A stretch of DNA of 64,000 bases from Treponema sp. (lineage in GTDB: Bacteria > Spirochaetota > Spirochaetia > Treponematales > Treponemataceae). Made by a program: the position numbers and the translations under genes. The notes beneath the pieces are model-generated. The model did no database searches. It was given only the letters and a program-made list of their open reading frames with translations, and was not told where the DNA came from. The stretch lies in contig JAEDCT010000007.1 of assembly GCA_016294035.1 (NCBI GenBank), positions 1-64,000 on the forward strand. The letters are read 5' to 3'. Shown one piece after another: positions 58,374 through 64,000 of this stretch; position 1 is the first letter of the stretch; each line of letters starts with the position of its first letter.

Positions 58374-59728
58374 AAAACGAAAAGACTGAACTTAAATGGT
58401 ATGAAAAAAAAGCCGGACTCAAAATAAAAGATAAAATCAACACAGAGGAAAAAAAGAAAAAGAAGGAAGAGCGAAGTTTCAAAAAAAACAACAGGGAAAT
58501 TTCTTCAATTGAATTCTCCCCAAAGAAAAGCCCTTCAACAATTAAATTTCTTGATACAAAAAGTCTGTTTTCATCATCAGCAATTCCACAGGATGCAAAA
58601 GACCTGATTGAGAATTTCAACAAGATTGTTTCTTCTTCACATCCACTAAGTTCAAAGCAGAAAGTCTTTCTTGCAAAACACATCCGTGACTTGAGCCACA
58701 ACCTTACTGATGAACGCGGAAACAGAAGAATCGGCTACATGAACGAAACTACTGCACTTTCCGCATACGTCCATTATTTCATGTGGTGGAACCTGGTGCG
58801 GCTCACAAGGCTTTTTTCCAACATGGATAAATCATTCTTTGACAGCCTTACTGATGAAAGCATTTGCCTTGATATTGGTTCAGGACCACTTACAGTTGTA
58901 ACTGCACTTTTTCTTTCACGCCCCGAACTTAGAAACAAAAAACTAACCTGGTACTGCATGGATCTGTCTTCACAGGCTCTGGCATTTGGAGAAGATATTT
59001 TTCTTTCAGTTGCTGCACGCCTTCAGTGTGAACCGTGGAAAATCATCCGCGTTAAGGGAAACTTTGGCTCCTCCATTAAACAAAAAGCTGATCTTGTAAC
59101 CACAGCAAACTTATTCAACGAGCTTCAGGAAAAATCAAAACCACAGGAAATCAAAAACTCCACTGAAGGAATTCCGCCTGATTACCTTTCCAAAATCTAT
59201 ACTGACAGAATCCAGGAATACCTTAATCAGGAAAACGACAAGGCAAGCGTAATTGTAATTGAACCTGGTGACCCAAGATCCGCAAGACTTATCAGCTTAA
59301 TGAGAGCAAGTTTCATGAGAAAAAAGTTTTTTCCAATGGCTCCATGCACTCACTGCAATGAATGCCCAATGGAAGGAAAAAAAGGCGGCAAATGGTGCAA
59401 CTTTGCATTCACCACTGAAGATGCTCCCCGGGAACTCAAAAAACTTTCAGAAAGAAGCGAACTTCCTAAAGAACGTGCCGTGCTTAGTTTTGTTGCAGTA
59501 AAAAAACAGGCTGAAGAAATTCCAGAAAACGGGGATCTTTCCCTTAGAATTACCAGTGATCTTATTCGCCTTCCAGGAAACCGCAGCGGATTCTATGCCT
59601 GCTCTAAGAAAGGTCTCATTCTTCTGGTTACAGACAGGCATCTTCATTCAGGCGACTGCATCAAAATTGAAGATCCGAAAAAGTCTTTGAGAACCGATCC
59701 AAAAACCAGCGCACTGATTATTGAATAG
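58370..59728 (+). CDS. Rsm22/METTL17-family small-subunit assembly factor
   Basis: 452 residues. A very Lys/Glu-rich N-terminus (KDKINTEEKKKKKEERSFKK) is followed by a SAM-dependent methyltransferase-like fold: CLDIGSGPLTVVTALFLSRP near 165 (motif I), and WYCMDLSSQALAFGEDIF near 192. The characteristic cysteine cluster is CTHCNECPMEGKKGGKWCNF near 325-342, the [4Fe-4S] site in mitochondrial Rsm22/METTL17. The family acts in small-ribosomal-subunit maturation. Being in an operon with der, another ribosome factor, fits. Bacterial members are less studied. Confidence 0.85.
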   Translation: MKNEKTELKWYEKKAGLKIKDKINTEEKKKKKEERSFKKNNREISSIEFSPKKSPSTIKFLDTKSLFSSSAIPQDAKDLIENFNKIVSSSHPLSSKQKVFLAKHIRDLSHNLTDERGNRRIGYMNETTALSAYVHYFMWWNLVRLTRLFSNMDKSFFDSLTDESICLDIGSGPLTVVTALFLSRPELRNKKLTWYCMDLSSQALAFGEDIFLSVAARLQCEPWKIIRVKGNFGSSIKQKADLVTTANLFNELQEKSKPQEIKNSTEGIPPDYLSKIYTDRIQEYLNQENDKASVIVIEPGDPRSARLISLMRASFMRKKFFPMAPCTHCNECPMEGKKGGKWCNFAFTTEDAPRELKKLSERSELPKERAVLSFVAVKKQAEEIPENGDLSLRITSDLIRLPGNRSGFYACSKKGLILLVTDRHLHSGDCIKIEDPKKSLRTDPKTSALIIE

Positions 59729-59741
59729 TTCTCCATAAAAA

Positions 59742-61094
59742 TCACATGGTCTCAAGCTTTCGGTTCAGGCGTTCCTCAAATTCATCTTTTGGCAGGGGCT
59801 TGTCAAAAAGAAATCCCTGGGCAAGAAAACAATTGTTTTCCTTAATGAGATTCAAATGTTCAATTGTCTCAACACCTTCAACAATGCATTCAATTCCCTG
59901 TTCCTGTGCCATGCTGATAACATGACTCAAAACAGAATTGGAATGTGATCCGCCTTCAATGGTATCCTTCAGGAATGACTTGTCAATCTTAAGAACATCC
60001 CAGGGCAATGATCGCATGAGATTAAGGGATGAATATCCACAACCGAAATCATCAATTGATGTCGAAATACCATTTTTCTGCAAAAGCTCAACTATTCTCT
60101 TAAGGTCTGAAAAGTTTGCGTCTGTAGTTGTTTCAGTCAATTCAATCTCAATGTATTCATGTGGCACTCTGTGACTGTCAATTATATCCATAATTTGCTT
60201 GAAAAGATAAATGTTTCCAAGATGAAGTCGTGAAAAGTTAACAGACACCTTTACTACAGGCTTTCCCTCATCAATCCATTTCCTTATGTCTGCACAAACA
60301 TGATCAAGCATATAATAGTCAAGTGAACAGATTGAATGATTCTGCTCAAGAACCGGAATAAATTCATCTGGGCGAATCATTGTTCCATTATGAAACCAGC
60401 GGCACAATGCTTCAGCACCAACCAGAGTATAATTCTTTACATTTACCTTTGGCTGATAGTAAACCTTGAATTCGTTGTTTATCAGGGCATTTGGAAAGGA
60501 AGCTTCAACCATTTCCTTGTTCTCACGAATTTTTGAAAGGTCTTCATCAAAAACCAGGAATTGTTTTGATCCGGCCCTGGCTTCCTTGTATGCCCATGAA
60601 GCCAGATCAATGGCACTCTCTGCATCAATATTATTTTCTGGAATCGGGAAAACCCCTGCAATGGCAGCGATCAACACGGAATTGTTCATTTCCTTTCCAT
60701 AATTCAAAACCGTTCCCTCAAGATATTCCCTGACCTGATCAATTACTGATCTTCTGAATATTGCCAGAAAATCCCCTCCACTCACACGGGCAACTGTTCC
60801 TTCTGGCTCACAAATAACTTCAAGACCATTTGTAAATGCAATGATAAGATGATTTACTTCTTCACGTCTTAATGACTGATTCAAAATTCCAAGATGACGG
60901 ATATTGAAATAACATATTGCATATTCATCCAGAATATTCTTTTCAATCAGTTCATTGTAAAATTTCTTGAACCATGCAAGAGAATACAAGCCAAGCTCAG
61001 CATCATGATAGAGCAGGTTGTCAACCAGTTCAGAAAGATTTTTGTGGCGTGCAGCCTGATACAGCAACCCTGATTTTTCTTTTGATTCTGCCAT
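59742..61094 (-). CDS. EAL-domain cyclic-di-GMP phosphodiesterase with degenerate GGDEF-like domain
   Basis: 450 residues, no membrane helix. The N-terminal half (about 30-180) is a GGDEF-like fold whose site reads SGGDFL instead of GGDEF, so it lacks cyclase activity and may bind GTP. The C-terminal EAL domain is complete: GAEALCRW near 226, VSVNFSRLHLG near 278, EIELTETTT near 312, SIDDFGCGYSSLNL near 343, LKIDKSFL near 364, IVEGVETIE near 400 and QGFLFDKPLP near 422. It should hydrolyse cyclic-di-GMP to pGpG. Its ATG shares bases with the stop of the PocR gene (TAAATG), so the two are translationally coupled. Confidence 0.93.
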   Translation of the reverse strand: MAESKEKSGLLYQAARHKNLSELVDNLLYHDAELGLYSLAWFKKFYNELIEKNILDEYAICYFNIRHLGILNQSLRREEVNHLIIAFTNGLEVICEPEGTVARVSGGDFLAIFRRSVIDQVREYLEGTVLNYGKEMNNSVLIAAIAGVFPIPENNIDAESAIDLASWAYKEARAGSKQFLVFDEDLSKIRENKEMVEASFPNALINNEFKVYYQPKVNVKNYTLVGAEALCRWFHNGTMIRPDEFIPVLEQNHSICSLDYYMLDHVCADIRKWIDEGKPVVKVSVNFSRLHLGNIYLFKQIMDIIDSHRVPHEYIEIELTETTTDANFSDLKRIVELLQKNGISTSIDDFGCGYSSLNLMRSLPWDVLKIDKSFLKDTIEGGSHSNSVLSHVISMAQEQGIECIVEGVETIEHLNLIKENNCFLAQGFLFDKPLPKDEFEERLNRKLETM

Positions 61095-62345
61095 TTATTT
61101 TTCCTCCATCTGAGGAAAGCAAACTGTAATTACTGTTCCGCAGTTAAGCATTGAATGAACAGTTATTCTTCCAGAGAGCTGTCTTACAATTGTTCCAATA
61201 ATCAGGAATGACTGACGTGCTGCTTCCGTATTGTTCATATCAACAACTTTCTTTGCAGCAAGAGCATTGTTTACTTCCTGAATCTGTTCCTGAGTCATTC
61301 CGTTTCCAGTATCACTTACAGAAATCTCAATTTCCGTCGCATACTCACGCTTTGATGCCTTTACATTGATTTCAATTTTTCCGTTCTTACAGGAAAACAA
61401 TGAATTCTCCAGAAGACGCAACACAACCTGGGAAATCTGTGACGAGTTGCCAAAGAGTTTTCCTGGAACCTGATCATCAACATTCAGTACAAATTCGTTT
61501 CCCTCATCACCATTATGAGAAACCACTTTTTCCCAAAGAAATTTAAGAAGTTCCCTAATATCATAGATCGTCTCAGAAAGATCCATTTGGCCTTCAATTA
61601 ACTTGAGATATTCATTTGAATCGGAAAGATTTCTCTGAACAACCTGGATCATATCATAGAGTTCCCTGACCTTGGTATAAAGCTGTGGTGTATCTTTTGT
61701 CTCAAGAAGAGTGTTTGTATCTTCCATCCATTTTTTTGTTTTCTGAGTAATTGTGTTGTTCAGGTTAACAATGAATTTGTTCTGCTCATGAGCACTTTTT
61801 TTGAACAGGTTAAAACTCTGATATGACTTGAAAGCCATATTTGAAAGAATGGAAGCAACAACTCCAAGAAAATTAGCATTCTTTTCAACATCTTTTCCTG
61901 GAATCAAATTTATTTCTTTTATTGCATCAACATATTCTTCTTCATCAATTTCAAGCTCATTGGCAATTCTACGAATTTCAGATTCATTATAATCTTCTGT
62001 CAAAACCTGGCCGCCGATAAAGCTTCCAATGAATCTTCCTTCAACAATGATTGGTGCAGCAAAATCCACAAGCCCGGCATGGCACTTGTAAATAGAAACC
62101 TTTCCATTCTGCATAGTCTGAATGGCACCCATCTTGTCACAGTTTTCACAGCGACGATGACCTTCAGGAGAATTTCGTGTGAGGGCAAAACAAAATTTTG
62201 TGAAATTTGATCCCTTTGTAAGAGGTGTACCAAACTGATCAGTTGTCAATGCGGCCATACCCGAAAAACTTGAAAACTCATCCTGAATTTTCTGAAGCAT
62301 TGAGGCATCAATTAAATCTAGCAGCTTAATTCCATCATTGTTCAT
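61095..62345 (-). CDS. PocR-domain sensor with GHKL ATPase domain
   Basis: 416 residues. An N-terminal PocR domain (about 10-165) has the cysteine-bearing segments GHRRCENCDKMGAIQ near 62, SIYKCHAGLVDFAAPIIVEG near 84, and FIGSFIGGQVL. PocR domains bind small ligands such as diols or hydrocarbon derivatives. A coiled region (about 185-265) lacks a recognisable H-box. A GHKL ATPase domain follows: LLENSLFSCKNGKIEI near 318 (N box), VSDTGNGMTQEQIQ near 350 (G1), and SGRITVHSMLNCGTVITV near 394. It is probably a signalling ATPase or atypical histidine kinase that controls the coupled EAL protein; no receiver is adjacent. Confidence 0.85.
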   Translation of the reverse strand: MNNDGIKLLDLIDASMLQKIQDEFSSFSGMAALTTDQFGTPLTKGSNFTKFCFALTRNSPEGHRRCENCDKMGAIQTMQNGKVSIYKCHAGLVDFAAPIIVEGRFIGSFIGGQVLTEDYNESEIRRIANELEIDEEEYVDAIKEINLIPGKDVEKNANFLGVVASILSNMAFKSYQSFNLFKKSAHEQNKFIVNLNNTITQKTKKWMEDTNTLLETKDTPQLYTKVRELYDMIQVVQRNLSDSNEYLKLIEGQMDLSETIYDIRELLKFLWEKVVSHNGDEGNEFVLNVDDQVPGKLFGNSSQISQVVLRLLENSLFSCKNGKIEINVKASKREYATEIEISVSDTGNGMTQEQIQEVNNALAAKKVVDMNNTEAARQSFLIIGTIVRQLSGRITVHSMLNCGTVITVCFPQMEEK

Positions 62346-62441
62346 AACAATTTATTATAAATTGAATTTCACAAATTGCAACCAATAGAATATTATGCAA
62401 AATCATGAAACTCAGAGTGTTCTGTGTGTTTAGAAATGAAA

Positions 62442-64000
62442 TTATGAATTATACATCTTAGCAAGTTTCTCCTTGTACTCTTCAGCAACAAGGTGTCTTC
62501 TCATTTCCTGCTTTGCGCTAAGTTCAACTCCAACTTCAAATGGCTTTGTAATAAACTCAATCTTATTGATTCTTTCAAAAGACTTGAATCCATTTTTTGC
62601 ACTTACGGCTTCAAATACCTCATTTTCAAGGAACTTTCTTACCTTATCAGTTTCAAGAAGTGCTTCGTATGAATCCCATGTCAGGCCGTTTTCCCTTGCA
62701 AAAGTTTCAACTGCGTCTTTTTCCGGAAGAATAAGTGCTACAAGATATCTCTGGTCTTCGCCCTTATCATTTGTTCCGAAAACTACAGATGTGCTTATAT
62801 ACATCGACTCATTGATTTTTGATTCAATTGGAAGAGGCTCAATATTTTCACCGCCCAAAAGAACAATTGTATCCTTCTTGCGGCCACGAAGCTGAATTTC
62901 ATTGTTCACCGAAAGAATTGCAATGTCCCCAGTATCAAACCAGCCGTCAACTGTCATTACCTTCTCTGTAAGATCCGGCCTCTTGTAATAGCCCTTCATT
63001 ACACATGCACCCTTGATCTGCAGGTTACCCTTCTTGCACTTACCAAGAATGATTCCGTCATCATCAACAACACGAGCCTGAATTCCGCGGAATGGGCTTC
63101 CAACATTCCTGAAAATCGGATCAACAATAGGGCGAACACTTACAATAGGAGCTGTTTCTGTGAGTCCATAACCCTCAACAATTTTGATTCCGATTGACCA
63201 GAAAAATTCGTCTACGTTTTCTGGGAATGCACCGCCACCGGCAACTCCAGCCCTGAAATTCTTTCCAACCATCCTGCGAATCTTGCGGAATACAAGAAGT
63301 TTACCCAAAAGACGAGGAGGATAAAGCAAAAGCCATGGCAAAACAAGAACCGGCCACCAGAAACCAAGCCAGTCCCCGCCAAAACGCGTATTCTTTCTGC
63401 GAAGCTTTCTGTCAATCCTGCACCAGAGAATTGACTCATTTACAAAGAACCTGAACATTGCATAGGTAAGGCCGCCAGTCTTTCTCATCTTGCGCCAGAT
63501 ACCATCATAAACTGCCGTCCAAACCCGTGGAACTGCAGGCAAAAGATATGGATTCAAAGTTACAAGGTCCTGAAGAATTACTGAGCCAATAGGCTTTGAA
63601 TAACAGAGTGTTGCACCCTGACAAAGAACAACATATTCAATTGCTCTCTGGAAGGCATGCCAGACAGGAAGAACCAGAAGGGCACGCTCTCCGGGATTCA
63701 GGTAAATTCTTTCAGTAACTTCATCAAGCTGACAGATTATGTTTCCATGAGAAAGCATTACGCCCTTAGGAGTTCCTGTTGTTCCGCTGGTAAAAATGAT
63801 TGTTGCAAGATCATCTGTCTTTCCCTTGTCAATTTCCTGCTCAACTACATCAGGATGATCCTTGCGCCACTCATGTCCCTGAGCACTGATTTCCTGGAAA
63901 TAGTAGTATTCAAGTCCCTGATCCTTACACTGAGCCTTGATTTCATCAGAAACCATATCAAAGGAAATAATTGACTTGAGTGTAGGAATAGCATTCCTGA
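62442..64000 (-). CDS. fadD: Long-chain acyl-CoA synthetase (AMP-forming), 5' end outside the window
   Basis: The frame runs from the stop at 62442 to the window edge; an in-frame ATG at 63956 is only internal, because RNAIPTLKSIISFD continues upstream of it. About 519 residues are visible, so roughly the first 100-150 are missing. Motifs: phosphate-binding TIIFTSGTTGTPKGVMLSHG, adenine-binding VEGYGLTETAPIVS, DGWFDTGDI, and the hinge GRKKDTIVLLGGENIEP. The protein activates fatty acids with ATP and CoA for membrane lipids, a common need for spirochaetes that import fatty acids. The WRIDRKLRRKNTRFGG-type basic and the hydrophobic stretch WLGFWWPVLVLPWLLLYPPR near the middle could help membrane association. 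The gene symbol is by family similarity only. Confidence 0.9.
   Translation of the reverse strand, partial: RNAIPTLKSIISFDMVSDEIKAQCKDQGLEYYYFQEISAQGHEWRKDHPDVVEQEIDKGKTDDLATIIFTSGTTGTPKGVMLSHGNIICQLDEVTERIYLNPGERALLVLPVWHAFQRAIEYVVLCQGATLCYSKPIGSVILQDLVTLNPYLLPAVPRVWTAVYDGIWRKMRKTGGLTYAMFRFFVNESILWCRIDRKLRRKNTRFGGDWLGFWWPVLVLPWLLLYPPRLLGKLLVFRKIRRMVGKNFRAGVAGGGAFPENVDEFFWSIGIKIVEGYGLTETAPIVSVRPIVDPIFRNVGSPFRGIQARVVDDDGIILGKCKKGNLQIKGACVMKGYYKRPDLTEKVMTVDGWFDTGDIAILSVNNEIQLRGRKKDTIVLLGGENIEPLPIESKINESMYISTSVVFGTNDKGEDQRYLVALILPEKDAVETFARENGLTWDSYEALLETDKVRKFLENEVFEAVSAKNGFKSFERINKIEFITKPFEVGVELSAKQEMRRHLVAEEYKEKLAKMYNS

Overview
This 64 kb window reads as chromosome of a Treponema-like spirochaete. 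The best marker is a core periplasmic flagellin FlaB (25686-26546) with the treponemal N-terminus MVINHNMSAMFAQR. Supporting signs are the AT-rich base composition, many exported proteins with short MKK-type signal peptides, outer-membrane-like beta proteins ending in an aromatic residue, and a type I glnA followed by an ANTAR regulator. The species cannot be fixed from sequence reading alone.

Layout. 1-561 is a GC-rich tandem array (period 211 bp, two full copies and one partial) whose units look like tRNA-like RNA genes; it probably continues upstream of the window. 565-3800 is a decaying accessory patch: a WG-repeat gene broken by one stop codon, a 57-bp remnant of a duplicated membrane-protein gene, an intact orphan membrane protein, a secreted YD-repeat protein and a probable frameshifted ORF. 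3831-16558 holds nitrogen and amino-sugar metabolism (ANTAR regulator, glnA, glmS), nth, acylphosphatase, a WYL regulator, a duplicated zinc-ribbon membrane gene (one copy broken), an SGNH hydrolase, a TIGR01212 radical SAM protein, a DUF436 protein and a membrane HD-GYP protein. 16737-24823 carries asnB behind a promoter plus terminator leader, an OmpA-type protein, a low-molecular-weight protein tyrosine phosphatase, purD, a 198-bp imperfect palindrome, an ECF sigma/anti-sigma operon and an AraC regulator. 24975-34160 carries flaB, a degenerate HD-GYP protein, a lipoprotein, an oligopeptide-binding protein, a conserved orphan, an M15 peptidase and purB. 34289-52281 is almost entirely two giant minus-strand genes (3861 and about 2099 residues) for Ig-like surface proteins, the first a lipoprotein and the second ending in a probable outer-membrane beta-barrel. 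52583-64000 holds a sirtuin, ptsI, der, a MerR regulator, an Rsm22-family protein, an EAL phosphodiesterase joined to a PocR-domain sensor ATPase, and the 5'-truncated end of an acyl-CoA synthetase.

Common themes. Cyclic-di-GMP turnover appears three times (HD-GYP, degenerate HD-GYP, EAL). RNA-level control looks prominent: a four-hairpin glnA leader, a hairpin module shared with the anti-sigma leader, an asnB leader terminator starting about 10 nt after the predicted transcription start, and a flaB leader with GGA motifs in hairpin loops and in the Shine-Dalgarno, the usual layout of a CsrA target. At least seven genes have a -10 box only 6-8 nt upstream of ATG and no Shine-Dalgarno, so leaderless transcripts appear common. 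Two genes are split by single in-frame stop codons with coding sense preserved on both sides. The most unusual object is the tRNA-like tandem array at the left edge.
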